From the NCBI GenBank assembly GCA_035652535.1, contig DASRDP010000086.1:1-64000 (forward strand): a stretch of DNA of 64,000 bases. Direction: 5' to 3'. Every line of letters begins with the position of its first letter. Within the stretch, counting starts at the first letter, position 1. Shown piece by piece: positions 26,844 to 35,932 of this stretch. The notes beneath the pieces were generated by a model. That model worked only from the letters and a program-made list of their open reading frames with translations, had not been told where the DNA came from and made no database searches. The position numbers and the translations under genes are program-made. This DNA is from Chloroflexota bacterium. GTDB taxonomy: Bacteria > Chloroflexota > UBA6077 > SHYK01.

Positions 26844-27952
26844 GAACGAATGCCTCTCACGTAATTCATTCCGCCACTCTGCTGGACGACGCCCTTCAGC
26901 TCCATCATCGCAAGCGCGGCGCTTACGGTCGACATGGGAAGAGCGACCATCTGCGCGATTTCATCGATGTGGAGGGGCTCGGTGCTCAGGACGCCGAGCA
27001 GCCGCTGCTCGGTATCGTCCAGCGGAAGGATGTCCTGCGCCGATAACTGCCGCGGCGCGCGGCTGGGATGAAGCTCTGCGAGCACGTCGCCGACGCGCGT
27101 CACCGGCGCGGCGCCGTCCCGGATCAATCCATTAGTTCCCTCACTGGCCGGGCTGAATATACTGCCCGGCACAGCATAAACGTCGCGTCCCTGTTCCGCC
27201 GCGAAGGCCGCCGTGATCAGCGCGCCACTGCGCGCCCCCGCCTCGACTACAAGCGTACCAGACGTCAATCCTGAGATCAGCCGGTTGCGCCGCGGGAAGT
27301 TGACGGCGTCGGGCTTCGTGCCCAGCGGGAACTCGGTCACCAGAGCCCCGTGCTGGGCGATCTGTTTCGCGAGCGGCGAGTGCTGAGACGGATAGGTCCG
27401 GTCGAGTCCATGACCGAGGACCGCGACCGTTCGCCCGCCCGCGGCGAGGGCGCCGCGATGCGCCGCGGCGTCGATCCCGAGGGCGAGGCCACTCACGATG
27501 GTCACGCCCGCCGCGGCAAGGTCCCCGCTGAGGCGCTCGGCAGCCATCTTCCCGTAAGACGTCGCGGTCCGCGTGCCCACGACGGCGATGGCGGGGTGCT
27601 CCGGCGGATCCAGCTCGCCCTGGACGTAGAGGACCGGCGGTGGATCATAGATCCTCCCCAGGAGCGCGGGGTACTCCGGGTCGATGCTGCGGATCGCACG
27701 GGCGCCCGCGCGCGCGAGGTTCTCGACCTCGCGGGTCGGATCGACGCGTTGACGCGCCGCCGCGAGCGACTTCACGGTCCGACGATCGAGGCCAGCCTCT
27801 CCCAGGATCGCCTCGCTGGCGTCCCAAACGCGGCTCGCCGACCCGAAGGCCCGCAGCAGCAGGTCGAAGCGGCGAGGACCGATCCGTCCGACCCGCGTCA
27901 GGGCGATCCAGTACCCGATCTCGGGATCGAGGGCGCTGAAAAACTGGCTCAT
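26840..27952 (-). CDS. dprA: DNA processing protein DprA
   Basis: A 370-residue DprA, which loads RecA on incoming single-stranded DNA in natural transformation. An N-terminal helical SAM-like region is followed by the Rossmann core: VVGTRTATSYGK, VSGLALGIDAAAHRGAL, TEFPLGTKPDAVNFPRRNRLISGL (in parts) and EAGARSGALITAAFAAEQGRDV (in parts). A C-terminal winged helix (LHIDEIAQMVALPMSTVSAAL, in parts) completes the fold. It is the first gene of the minus-strand operon that runs to the PAP2 gene. Confidence 0.96.
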   Translation of the reverse strand: MSQFFSALDPEIGYWIALTRVGRIGPRRFDLLLRAFGSASRVWDASEAILGEAGLDRRTVKSLAAARQRVDPTREVENLARAGARAIRSIDPEYPALLGRIYDPPPVLYVQGELDPPEHPAIAVVGTRTATSYGKMAAERLSGDLAAAGVTIVSGLALGIDAAAHRGALAAGGRTVAVLGHGLDRTYPSQHSPLAKQIAQHGALVTEFPLGTKPDAVNFPRRNRLISGLTSGTLVVEAGARSGALITAAFAAEQGRDVYAVPGSIFSPASEGTNGLIRDGAAPVTRVGDVLAELHPSRAPRQLSAQDILPLDDTEQRLLGVLSTEPLHIDEIAQMVALPMSTVSAALAMMELKGVVQQSGGMNYVRGIRS

Positions 27953-28007
27953 GGGGCAGCGATTGTAGCAGGAGGGCGTCGATCGCCCCAGTTCGGCGCG
28001 CCGACGT

Positions 28008-28349
28008 TCAGTGTCCGAGCCCCGCGGCCGTGAACGGCCCGATCCCCAATACTTGGTGCACTTCCCATTCGATTAGCTCGAAGCTCGTCTCGCCCGCCAC
28101 GGTATACGGGTCCGACGCGGCCACGCGCTCCGCCTCCTCGCGAGAATCTGCGCGGATGAGGTAGATACCCAGCGAGCGGTCCGGACTCGGCCCGCTCATG
28201 ACGATCTTTCCCTCCTTGTGTTGCCGCTCCATCCACCGCAGGTGCGTGTCGAGACTCGTCTTTCGCTGCTCGCGGGCAACCACTGGTCGCCTCAGTGTTA
28301 TGTAAAACACTGCTGCCTCCCCATTTATTTCGTGTGCCCTCATCAGCAT
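28008..28349 (-). CDS. YCII-domain protein
   Basis: A 113-residue protein of the YciI family, small ferredoxin-like-fold proteins with an active-site His-Asp pair. Matching features are LDTHLRWMERQHKEGKIVMSGP (in parts), GIYLIRADSREEAERVAASDPY (in parts) and a closing hydrophobic strand FELIEWEVHQVL. Members include dehalogenase-like and hydrolase-like proteins, but most lack a known function. Two ATGs are close together (28349, 28343); neither has a clear ribosome binding site. It lies 55 bases upstream of dprA. Confidence 0.78.
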   Translation of the reverse strand: MLMRAHEINGEAAVFYITLRRPVVAREQRKTSLDTHLRWMERQHKEGKIVMSGPSPDRSLGIYLIRADSREEAERVAASDPYTVAGETSFELIEWEVHQVLGIGPFTAAGLGH

Positions 28350-28574
28350 TCTAGGCCAGTCGGTCGGGAAGGGGCAGATCTTGTCACAGCGTGCTCATGT
28401 GCAGACCCGGTGGCTTCGGGAACTCGCTCATCGAGCGGGAATGGGCGGCCAGCAGCCGGGAGCGAGCCTCGTTGGATGGCGACCGCCGCCGTGCCCACTG
28501 ACTCAGATGGACAAACGGGCACCGGAGTACGACGGTACGGGATCTGTGTTGGGTGGCCGCGCGCGGGGGGAGCG

Positions 28575-28802
28575 CTACCCAGCCTCGCCCCGGCAGACGT
28601 CGCAGTCGCACCCGCAAGGCGGGGTGCCGGCCGGCTGAAGGCTCGCGCGCGCCCATTCCACGACGATGGTCCCGGCGAGATCGACGGGCAGCCCGCCCTC
28701 GACCATTGCGGCGTAGAACTTCGCGATTACGCCCGCACGGCGAATCATCTCCGCAGCGATCTGGTCATTCTCGGAGATGGAGCTGAGGTCAAAGGTGTCC
28801 AC
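28575..28802 (-). CDS. Small Cys-rich-tail hypothetical protein
   Basis: A 75-residue protein starting at a GTG with GGAGG six bases upstream, which supports it as a real gene. The first 50 residues are helical (SENDQIAAEMIRRAGVIAKFYAAMVEGGLP). The C-terminus carries a CGCDCDVC cluster, a likely metal or zinc-binding tail. I know no family. It may be an adaptor or phage-like small protein; it is isolated between gaps of over 200 bases. Confidence 0.55.
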   Translation of the reverse strand: MDTFDLSSISENDQIAAEMIRRAGVIAKFYAAMVEGGLPVDLAGTIVVEWARASLQPAGTPPCGCDCDVCRGEAG

Positions 28803-29077
28803 GTCATCCTCCCGCGTTCCCTCGCCGCACGAAACCGAAGGCGAGAGTCGGAGCCGACCGTTTGCCCTGCATTCGACATGTGGTGCAGACAACCGGTGCT
28901 AGCTGTCGCTTCCTGGAACAATCCAGGCGCTCGTCAGCACGATTGTACATGATCCGCCAAACGTGATCGCCGGTCGGCGACTGACCGGCGAGCCATCCGG
29001 TATGCTTCGCTGTATACGATCCCAGTCCTCGTCCCGATCGTCCCACTCTGGGCCGAAATTCCTTGGAGGCGCTCCAG

Positions 29078-29560
29078 GTGCGTGAACCGGCCAACCCGGT
29101 TTCCTACCGATCGCACGACGGCCAGCAAGCCCGTGATGTTGAGCCGGACCGGCGGCGGCGCATTGTGCTGTGCGACGCAGACGAGGTATCAACTCGACTC
29201 CTCTCGTCAATTCTGGCTCCCCGCGCGTTCGACATCGTTCTGTGTCGAACGGCCATGGAGGCCGAGGCGGCGGTTGACGACCATGAGCCAGAGCTGGTCA
29301 TCACGGCGATCTTGCTTCCCGACGAGGACGGGCTCGCCCTGACGCGACGGCTGCGTGCCTCTCACCCGGCGCTGCCGATCCTCGTGGTGAGCGCACTGCA
29401 CGCGAGAAACCACGCCCTGCAGGCGGGAGCCAATGCGTTTCTGAGCAAGCCCGCGGCCGTCTCCGACCTGGTGGCGCTCGCTCTGAAGCTCACAACGCGC
29501 CGAGACACGGCGAGTGTCGAATCCACAAGCGCGAGACACGCCAAACCAGGTGCGGAATAA
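29078..29560 (+). CDS. Stand-alone degenerate receiver-domain protein
   Basis: A 160-residue protein consisting of one response-regulator receiver fold with short tails. The acidic pair (CDADE, residues 32-36) and the switch Lys (LSKPA, about 124) are kept. The phospho-acceptor Asp is replaced by Ala (LVITAILLPDEDG, about 77), so normal phosphorylation is not expected. The GTG at 29078 has GGAGG eight bases upstream; a TTG 15 bases earlier is possible but has none. It lies upstream of an MFS transporter gene with a 49-base gap. A phosphorylation-independent or protein-binding role is an inference. Confidence 0.72.
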   Translation: MREPANPVSYRSHDGQQARDVEPDRRRRIVLCDADEVSTRLLSSILAPRAFDIVLCRTAMEAEAAVDDHEPELVITAILLPDEDGLALTRRLRASHPALPILVVSALHARNHALQAGANAFLSKPAAVSDLVALALKLTTRRDTASVESTSARHAKPGAE

Positions 29561-29609
29561 CCGTTCACCGCATCACCCCACACATGATGGCAAGCGGAAG
29601 GAATAGAGC

Positions 29610-30848
29610 ATGACTGCACGGTCCGACGCACTGCGCGCGGGAGTCGAACGCCTCTCGCAACCGGCGGGAATCCTCATTCTCGTCAGCACGGCCCACGCCA
29701 TCACCCACGTGTATGCGGCCCTGTTTCCCCTGGTCTATCCGAGCATTCAGCAGGAATGGGGGCTGTCGTACACCGCCATCGGAACGATGGTGGGTCTGAC
29801 GAGCTTCATCGGCGGCTCCCTGCAGCTGCTCTTCGGGTTCATCGGCAGGTCATTCCCCCGCAACGTCGTGCTTGGCTTGGGGAACCTCCTTTTCGGAATC
29901 ACGACCGCGCTGACTGGCGTGTCCGCGAACTTCACCCAGTTTGCCGCCCTGCGGTTTGGCGGGGCAGTGGCCAATGCCGCGCAGCACCCAGTCGGGAATT
30001 CGCTCATCGCCGACCGATTTCCCCGCGAGCGGCGCGGGTCAGCGCTCGCGGTGAATTTCGCCGGCGGAAACCTCGGAACCCTGGCCGTCCCACTCATCGC
30101 CGTGGCCCTCATCGGCACGCTGGGGTGGCGGCAGGCCCTTTGGGCGTTCGCCGTGCCGGGCATCGTGATGGGCGGCATCCTGATGTTTGCGATGGACGAT
30201 CGCGATCGAGCCCGCGACCGCATTCAGGGCCACGGCTCCGGCATCGCTCAGTTGGGCAGGATCCTCCGGAACCGGAATGTTCTGGCGCTCGTCGGCGCGT
30301 CCTCCGTCGCGGCTGCGGGTCGGGGGCTGGGCGTGCTGCTCACCATCATTCCTCTGTACCTTTCCAACGTGCTCGGATTGGCTCCGTGGATCGTCGGGAT
30401 GCTGTACACGATCATGCTCGTGGGCAGTGTCGTGGGACCGATGGCCGCGGGGCGCCTGTCAGACCGGGTCGGCAGAAAGCTCGTCCTCGTCGGCGCGCTC
30501 GTGCTTGCGACGATCGTAACGCTGGCGCTTCCAGCGTTCCACGAAGGGGGCGTCGCCGTCCTCGCGGTGGTCCTCTTTCTCATGGGTGCCTTCGCGTTCG
30601 CCGAGAGCCCGCTCGTCCAGACGTTCGCGGCGGACTCGGTCGCGGCCGGCGAGCGCGACATCTTGTTTGGCTTCTATTACGCATGGGTCTTCGCGGTGGG
30701 CGCCGGATGGATCGCCCTCATCGCGGCCCTCATCGATCGAGTCGGTTTCGAGCCGGTGTGGGGGCTCATCGCGGCATCATATCTGGCCTCTGCGCTCCTG
30801 ATCCTCCTCGCCCGCGAGACGAGGCGCGGGGCAGCTCAAACGGCGTGA
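29610..30848 (+). CDS. MFS transporter
   Basis: A 412-residue major facilitator superfamily protein with about twelve hydrophobic helices. After the first helices (GGSLQLLFGFIGRSFPRNVVLG, in parts) there is the loop GNSLIADRFPRERRGSALAVNFAGGNLG (in parts), and the second half repeats the GRLSDRVGRKLVL signature of loop 2-3. It would export or import a small molecule with proton coupling; the substrate is not evident. The ATG is preceded by GGAAGG. The overall pattern resembles FosR/fosmidomycin-resistance-like transporters but is not decisive. Confidence 0.85.
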   Translation: MTARSDALRAGVERLSQPAGILILVSTAHAITHVYAALFPLVYPSIQQEWGLSYTAIGTMVGLTSFIGGSLQLLFGFIGRSFPRNVVLGLGNLLFGITTALTGVSANFTQFAALRFGGAVANAAQHPVGNSLIADRFPRERRGSALAVNFAGGNLGTLAVPLIAVALIGTLGWRQALWAFAVPGIVMGGILMFAMDDRDRARDRIQGHGSGIAQLGRILRNRNVLALVGASSVAAAGRGLGVLLTIIPLYLSNVLGLAPWIVGMLYTIMLVGSVVGPMAAGRLSDRVGRKLVLVGALVLATIVTLALPAFHEGGVAVLAVVLFLMGAFAFAESPLVQTFAADSVAAGERDILFGFYYAWVFAVGAGWIALIAALIDRVGFEPVWGLIAASYLASALLILLARETRRGAAQTA

Positions 30849-31028
30849 CGGTTCGGGTCTGCCCTTCCGCCTCGGACTACCCATGTGGAGAGGAAGGAAC
30901 CACCCGGAAGACACTGCATTGAAGAATCGGCGTCCCATACCCTACTTCCCAGCAGTGCATCGGCAGAGCGGGCTCAATCGCAGCACCACGACACGCCGTT
31001 CTGGCCACACGGGAAAGGGGGAATACGT

Positions 31029-32102
31029 TTGCGAATTGCGATGGTGGCTCCGCTGATCGAATCCGTACCGCCGGCGCTTTACGGCGGGACAGAACGCGTG
31101 GTGTCCGTGTTGACTGAGGAGCTGGTGCGGCGGGGCCATGACGTGACCCTGTTCGCCAGCGGCGATTCGCGAACTCGCGCTGACCTCGTGCCCTGTTGTC
31201 CCCGCGGGCTGCGGTTGGACGTAGACGCCCAGGATACGGTGGCGTATACGATGGTCCAGCTCGGAATGGTCTACGAGCGCGCTGGTGAGTTCGACGTTAT
31301 CCACAATCACGCGGACTACTTCGCCTTTCCATTTGCGCGCTTGTCCGATACCCCAACCATCACCACGACCCATGGTCGGCTCGACCTGCGGGAAGTGCAG
31401 CGCGTGTACGACCATTTCCGCGAGCAGAATCTCGTGTCGATTAGCCAGTCGCAGCGCGCTCCCCTCCCCGGCGTCAACTGGGTCCGCACCGCCTACAACG
31501 GCATCGACATGTCGCACTTCCATTACAACGCGGAGGGAGGGGACTACCTGGTCTTCCTCGGCAGAATCAGCCCGGAGAAGAGACCAGATCGCGCTATTGA
31601 GATCGCTCGCGATCTCGACATGCAGCTCGTCATCGCGGCAAAGGTCGACCCCGCCGATCAGGCCTATTACGACCACGCGATCGCACCCATGATTCGGGAT
31701 TCGACGCGCGTCGAGTTCATTGGCGAAGTGGACGAGCAGCAGAAGGACGAGCTTCTGGGGAACGCTTACGCCTATCTTTTCCCCATCGACTGGCCCGAGC
31801 CGTTCGGGCTCACGATGGTTGAAGCCATGGCAACGGGCACGCCGGTTGTGGCGTACCGCGCCGGGTCGGTCCCCGAGGTCATCATCGACGGGGTGACGGG
31901 CTTCATCTGTGACACCTTCACCGCGATGGTAGACGCCGTGCCGCGGGTTGCGTCGCTCGATCGCGCCGCCTGTCGCGCGCACGTCGAGCGGCGCTTCTCG
32001 GCCGCGGCGATGGCCGAGTCATACGAAGACGTCTATACGCTGCTGGCGGACTCGAGCTGGCTCAACGGGCTCCAGGTCGTTTGCGGTCAGGCGCGGGACT
32101 GA
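31029..32102 (+). CDS. GT4-family glycosyltransferase
   Basis: A 357-residue GT-B glycosyltransferase. The N-terminal glycine-rich acceptor region is YGGTERVVSVLTEELVRRGHDVTLFASGDS (in parts). The C-terminal nucleotide-sugar site has EPFGLTMVEAMATGTPVVAY (in parts), then GSVPEVIIDGVTGF; the Glu of EPFGLTMVE is the usual donor-binding residue. YLVFLGRISPEKRPDRAIEIA marks the linker. The TTG at 31029 is chosen because homology (LRIAMVAPL) begins there and GGGGG lies upstream. It probably builds a cell-surface or secondary-metabolite glycan; its neighbours do not tell. Confidence 0.88.
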   Translation: MRIAMVAPLIESVPPALYGGTERVVSVLTEELVRRGHDVTLFASGDSRTRADLVPCCPRGLRLDVDAQDTVAYTMVQLGMVYERAGEFDVIHNHADYFAFPFARLSDTPTITTTHGRLDLREVQRVYDHFREQNLVSISQSQRAPLPGVNWVRTAYNGIDMSHFHYNAEGGDYLVFLGRISPEKRPDRAIEIARDLDMQLVIAAKVDPADQAYYDHAIAPMIRDSTRVEFIGEVDEQQKDELLGNAYAYLFPIDWPEPFGLTMVEAMATGTPVVAYRAGSVPEVIIDGVTGFICDTFTAMVDAVPRVASLDRAACRAHVERRFSAAAMAESYEDVYTLLADSSWLNGLQVVCGQARD

Positions 32103-32243
32103 GGACGCCCGGCGGCGTTCGCTTCCGCCCGGTTGGTAGATCCTGCTCCACGAAGCGAGCCACGATCTTCGTCAGTCCAACATCGACCAGCGGCTAAAGC
32201 CGCGCAGCGATCTCGGCCGGTGAGCCAAAAAAAATCGCTGGTG

Positions 32244-32534
32244 CTATTGCGATGCGACCCAACATCGGACCTCATGAACCCAAAGTCGGCGCATGGTCTG
32301 GAGCATCTCGGTCAGTCGTGGTCCGCGCTCGGTGTACGGCACATTGCAGTTCGCGAACTCGCGCTCCCCTTCCGGCCCGCCCTTGCCGATCCCAATGCTC
32401 ATGATCAGCCGGCCTAGCGCGAGGACGTCGATCGTCGCCAGCTCATGGACGAGGATCACGGGGTTGCGGAGGTGCCCCCGTGCGCAATAGACAACGGGAG
32501 GTGCGAGCGCTATATACCGTAGCGTGGCTGGCGT
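32244..32534 (-). pseudogene. LLM flavin-dependent oxidoreductase remnant
   Basis: About 96 codons on the minus strand resemble the middle of luciferase-like monooxygenases: RNPVILVHELATIDVLALGRL, then GIGKGGPEGEREF, then VPYTERGPRLTEMLQTMRRLW. The N-terminal half is missing, the frame runs into the antisense of the next gene, and a stop follows shortly after. It is a fragment of a gene similar in family to the intact one at 61172-62239. It fills most of the 471-base gap between the glycosyltransferase and the cupin gene; I see nothing else there. Confidence 0.65.
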
Positions 32535-32573
32535 GGCGTGATCTGGCGCAACCGGCCTCGAAAGGAGGAACCA

Positions 32574-33689
32574 ATGGTCCGTGAGTTCATGACGCATTGG
32601 GACGAGAAAACGCCCATCTGGTTCGAGCGCGAAGAGGACGAGCTGATCGGAACCCAGCGTGCGGGAGGCCGTCCGATGCCCCGCATTCGCATGATGGACC
32701 TCTTCCGCGGCCCCACGAACCGCGACGGCAACAAGCCAATCGTTGTCTGGGCCGGGGAGGATGGAGTGATCGAAGCCTGCTGGACGGCCGGACCCGAGCC
32801 ACATTTTCACCGACCGGCCGACTACGACGTGCTCGTCTTCCAGTACTGCGGGCGGGCGGCCGCCGAGACCGAGATGGGCGAGTTCGAGCTGGGGCCCGGC
32901 TATTGTCTCCACGTGCCCGCTGGCGTGGCCTACCGCCTGGTCGGCAACCCCCAGTGCCGCCAGATGGTCGTGAAGCTGAACAAGCCTGTGACGCTCGGCG
33001 TCGAGCCCGACCACCCACTCACCGAGACCGCGTTCGACGTGCGAGCGGACGGCGGCCAGACCGACGGGCAACCCGTTCAGCTGCCTCCCAGAACCGGCAA
33101 GATCCTGGAGGTTACGGAGTTCTGGCAAGACGCGTTGGACCCCATCGTGATCGAGCGGGATCACGCCAAGCTCGTCGGTTGCCTATCCGGTCCCCCCGGA
33201 CGCGATGCGCCGCTGCCCGGTACGCGTCGCGCGTCGGTCATCCGGGTGTTCGACTATTTCGTGGGCATGACGGGCAAGGGCAGCGCGCGCGCCCCGCAGC
33301 ACTATGAGAGCGAGAACTTCCGGACCGACTCCTACAACACCGAAGGACAGCAGTTCGGGTTCCACCGCGGGATGGATGACGACGAGATCTGGTTCCAGTT
33401 CCGCGGCCATGCCACCAACGAGACCGAGTGGGGCATCCACGAGCTGGATCCGCTGGAGATGGGTTACGTGCCGCGCGGCATAGCCCATCGAATCGTGGGT
33501 GGCGAGGGATTCCTGCGCTTCGTGCTCTACTTCCGGCACCCAATGTACCCGGTGGTGGACGAGAGCGCGCACACCGGTCGATCGTCGGCTCGCGTGGATA
33601 CCGTCGCATTCAAGGAGCTACCGGCCCTCGCGGAAGCGAAGGCAAAGCTGCAGGAAGCGGCCCATTCGCGCGGCGGCCCCAGCCGCTAA
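32574..33689 (+). CDS. Two-cupin protein, homogentisate 1,2-dioxygenase-like
   Basis: A 371-residue protein with two cupin modules. The first module contains HFHRPADYDVLVFQYCG and GYCLHVPAGVAYRL; the second contains FHRGMDDDEIWFQFRGHA and MGYVPRGIAHRI. The arrangement resembles homogentisate dioxygenase relatives, iron(II) ring-cleaving oxygenases, though the family is diverse and the complete ligand set of HmgA is not established here. The ATG at 32574 follows AAAGGAGGAA, a strong ribosome binding site. With the Rieske, VOC and dienelactone hydrolase genes in the window it suggests aromatic catabolism. Confidence 0.72.
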   Translation: MVREFMTHWDEKTPIWFEREEDELIGTQRAGGRPMPRIRMMDLFRGPTNRDGNKPIVVWAGEDGVIEACWTAGPEPHFHRPADYDVLVFQYCGRAAAETEMGEFELGPGYCLHVPAGVAYRLVGNPQCRQMVVKLNKPVTLGVEPDHPLTETAFDVRADGGQTDGQPVQLPPRTGKILEVTEFWQDALDPIVIERDHAKLVGCLSGPPGRDAPLPGTRRASVIRVFDYFVGMTGKGSARAPQHYESENFRTDSYNTEGQQFGFHRGMDDDEIWFQFRGHATNETEWGIHELDPLEMGYVPRGIAHRIVGGEGFLRFVLYFRHPMYPVVDESAHTGRSSARVDTVAFKELPALAEAKAKLQEAAHSRGGPSR

Positions 33690-33856
33690 CAATGTGGGCC
33701 GGGGGCCAGCCGGAGGTGGGCCCGCCGAATAGCTCGGTAAACCCCTCGACCGCCTGGTCCATCGCCCAGGCGATCCGCTTCGGCGTTGCGCGAGGTCGCA
33801 GCACTGCGCGCCGCGCCGTACAGCAAGGCGGAACGGTGTGACGTGCAAGGTTTCTC

Positions 33857-33933
33857 TGGCGGGCTCGAGGGGATTCGAACCCCCGGTCTCGGCCTTGACA
33901 GGGCCGCATGTTAGGCCACTACACCACGAGCCC
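33857..33933 (-). tRNA. tRNA-Asp (anticodon GTC)
   Basis: A 77-base cloverleaf with encoded CCA. The acceptor stem GGGCTCG/CGAGCCC is perfect. The anticodon stem CGGCC/GGCCG encloses the loop CTGTCAA, giving GTC. The discriminator is G, as expected for tRNA-Asp. The T-loop is GTTCGAATC. Confidence 0.96.
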
Positions 33934-33944
33934 AGACGCAAAAA

Positions 33945-33950
33945 ATTGTA
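33945..33950 (-). promoter_or_regulatory. Extended -10 element of tRNA-Asp
   Basis: TACAAT on the minus strand, preceded by TGT (extended -10 form), ends 11 bases before the tRNA 5' end, the same spacing as at the other two tRNA genes in the window. Confidence 0.45.
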
Positions 33951-33989
33951 ACATAGCCGCCGTATCGACTCCATCCAGGAGGCTGCCCG

Positions 33990-35117
33990 TTGTCGTCGCT
34001 CGAGCCGCCGCAGCCGCGTGACGGCGTCGACGTGGCGGGGGCGCTTCCGCCAGGACGCGCAGCGCCGGTCGCCGATCAACAGCCGGCGGATCTGTTCGAC
34101 AACATCGAGCAGGAAGAGGCGATGCTGTCCGCCGTGCTGGCGAGCATCAGCGATGGGCTCATCGTCATCGACGGCGATCAGTTCATTCGCTACTGCAACA
34201 TGCCGGCGGCCCAGTTCCTCGGGCTCGATCGGGCTGCCATCGTTGGTCGGACCGTCCACGAGGCCTTCAGCCACGTCAGTCGGTCGGTCCTCAATCGGAC
34301 AGAGGCGCGGGAGGCGTGGGACCGCGCCCTCAGCAACCTCGACGAGCACCCCAGCTTCGAGGTCGTGATCCGGCAGCCCGTCCGCCGGGACCTCGTTGTC
34401 CAGTTTTTCCCTCTGAAATCGGGGGCGGGCTCGCGAAGCGCCGGAATCCTCATGCACGACGTGAGCGTCCTGAAGCTGGTCGCCCTGCTCGAGGAGCGCG
34501 AGCGCATCGCCATGGACCTCCACGATGGCGTCATCCAGTCGCTATATGCCGTCGGCCTCGGCCTCGCCGCGCGGGAGCGCGCGCTCCGCGATGGGGCAGC
34601 GGACGATGCGCGAGACGCCCTGCAAAACGCCATTTCTCAGATCAATCAAGTGATCCAGGAGATCCGCAACTACATCGTCGAGCTGCGACCGGAGGAGCTC
34701 GGGGACCGCGGCTTGATGGCCGGCCTGGCCGAGCTCGCGGGACAGCTTCGCGCCAACGGCCTGCTCTGCCCAGCGCTCAATCTCGACCCGAGCGCTGGTG
34801 ACTTGGTCAGCCCCGATGCGGCGGGAAACTTGCTCTACATCGCCCACGAGGCCATCTCGAACGTCATCCGCCACGCGGATGCCAGCGAGGCATCCATCAG
34901 CGTGACGGCCGACGAAGGGCGCCTGAAGCTTACGATTCGCGACGACGGCCACGGATTTGACCCAGAGCGCACCGGCCGGCGCACCGGCGATGGTCTGCGG
35001 AACATGGCCGAGCGGGCCAGAGCCCTCGGCGCCCGCTTCACCATCTCCAGCGCGCCGGGCCAGGGAACAGAGCTGTCCCTCGAAATGCCGCTCCCCACGG
35101 CGGAGCGCGAGCAATGA
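33990..35117 (+). CDS. Sensor histidine kinase, NarX/DegS-type (HisKA_3) with PAS domain
   Basis: A 375-residue soluble kinase. A PAS domain covers about residues 40-165 (MLSAVLASISDGLIVIDGDQ, in parts). The dimerisation helix has ERERIAMDLHDGVIQSLY, with His178 as phosphorylation site. The ATPase domain includes LLYIAHEAISNVIRHADA (N box), RDDGHGFD (D box) and GDGLRNMAERARALG (G region). It has no membrane segments, so it senses a cytoplasmic signal. The TTG start has GGAGG upstream. It overlaps the next regulator gene by four bases and is surely its partner. Confidence 0.92.
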   Translation: MSSLEPPQPRDGVDVAGALPPGRAAPVADQQPADLFDNIEQEEAMLSAVLASISDGLIVIDGDQFIRYCNMPAAQFLGLDRAAIVGRTVHEAFSHVSRSVLNRTEAREAWDRALSNLDEHPSFEVVIRQPVRRDLVVQFFPLKSGAGSRSAGILMHDVSVLKLVALLEERERIAMDLHDGVIQSLYAVGLGLAARERALRDGAADDARDALQNAISQINQVIQEIRNYIVELRPEELGDRGLMAGLAELAGQLRANGLLCPALNLDPSAGDLVSPDAAGNLLYIAHEAISNVIRHADASEASISVTADEGRLKLTIRDDGHGFDPERTGRRTGDGLRNMAERARALGARFTISSAPGQGTELSLEMPLPTAEREQ

Positions 35118-35773
35118 GCCAGGAGCCGATTCGCCTGCTCCTCGTCGACGACCACCACGTCGTACGCCTCGGGCTGGCAAGCCTCTTCGCCACGGTGCCG
35201 CATTTCTCCGTCGTCGGAGAGGCGGGAACGATCGCGGAGGCCGTCGCGCGCGTGCGCGAGTGCGAGCCCAACGTCGTGATCATGGACGTCCGGCTTCCGG
35301 ACGGGAGCGGGGTCGAAGCCTGCCGCGAGATTCGATCCGAGCGGCCGGACGTGCGCGTCATCATGCTGACGTCGTACGCGGATCGGGACGCGGTCGTTGC
35401 ATCTATCATGGCGGGCGCGGCAGGGTACCTCCTGAAACAAACCGAGCCCAACCGCTTGATCGACGCGGTCAACTCCGTTGCGCTCGGCGGGTCGCTCCTG
35501 GATCCCGGCATCACCGAAACGGTGCTGGACTGGATGCGCCATCTGGGTCCGCAGGACGTCGACGACCCGCTCGCCGGTCTCTCGGAACAAGAACGCAAGA
35601 TCCTTCCCCTGATCGCCGAGGGGAAGACGAATCGCGAGATCGCCGGGGATCTGTACTTGAGCGAGCACACCGTGAAAACGTACGTGAGCAACATTCTCCA
35701 GAAGCTCCAGCTCACCCGCCGGGCCGAGGCGGCCGCCTACATCGCGCAGCGCCGACTCCCACCCGGATCGTAA
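35114..35773 (+). CDS. NarL/LuxR-family response regulator
   Basis: A 219-residue regulator with an N-terminal receiver (acidic VDDHH, phospho-acceptor Asp58 in VVIMDVRLPDGSG, switch Lys108) and a C-terminal LuxR-type helix-turn-helix (about 155-215: LSEQERKILPLIAEGKTNREIA, in parts, and LSEHTVKTYVSNILQKL). It would be phosphorylated by the kinase encoded just upstream (ATGA overlap) and control transcription. Targets are unknown; the following kinase genes may belong to the same circuit. Confidence 0.95.
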   Translation: MSQEPIRLLLVDDHHVVRLGLASLFATVPHFSVVGEAGTIAEAVARVRECEPNVVIMDVRLPDGSGVEACREIRSERPDVRVIMLTSYADRDAVVASIMAGAAGYLLKQTEPNRLIDAVNSVALGGSLLDPGITETVLDWMRHLGPQDVDDPLAGLSEQERKILPLIAEGKTNREIAGDLYLSEHTVKTYVSNILQKLQLTRRAEAAAYIAQRRLPPGS

Positions 35774-35932
35774 GACCCCCGCCCATCCCCCCAAACGGGT
35801 GATCCGACCTCCCCCAAATAGCGATCCCCAAATACCCCCTCACGGGTGAGCGAAATAGGCTCGCTTGCCTACTGCTGGCGGCTGACCCTTTCGCTGACAC
35901 TTCGCCGTAACACTTTTGTGATGGAGATCACA

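Noticed and set aside
28350-28574. Plus-strand open frame of about 85 codons
   Set aside because: Composition is Arg/Gly/Pro-rich with no ribosome binding site or motif; treated as non-coding.
32535-33164. Upstream continuation of the LLM-like minus frame
   Set aside because: Beyond base 32534 it is only the complement of the well-supported cupin gene.
33690-33856. Possible gene remnant on the minus strand between the cupin gene and tRNA-Asp
   Set aside because: A short protein-like stretch (AWAMDQAVEGFTELFGG) is visible but I could not assign it to any family.
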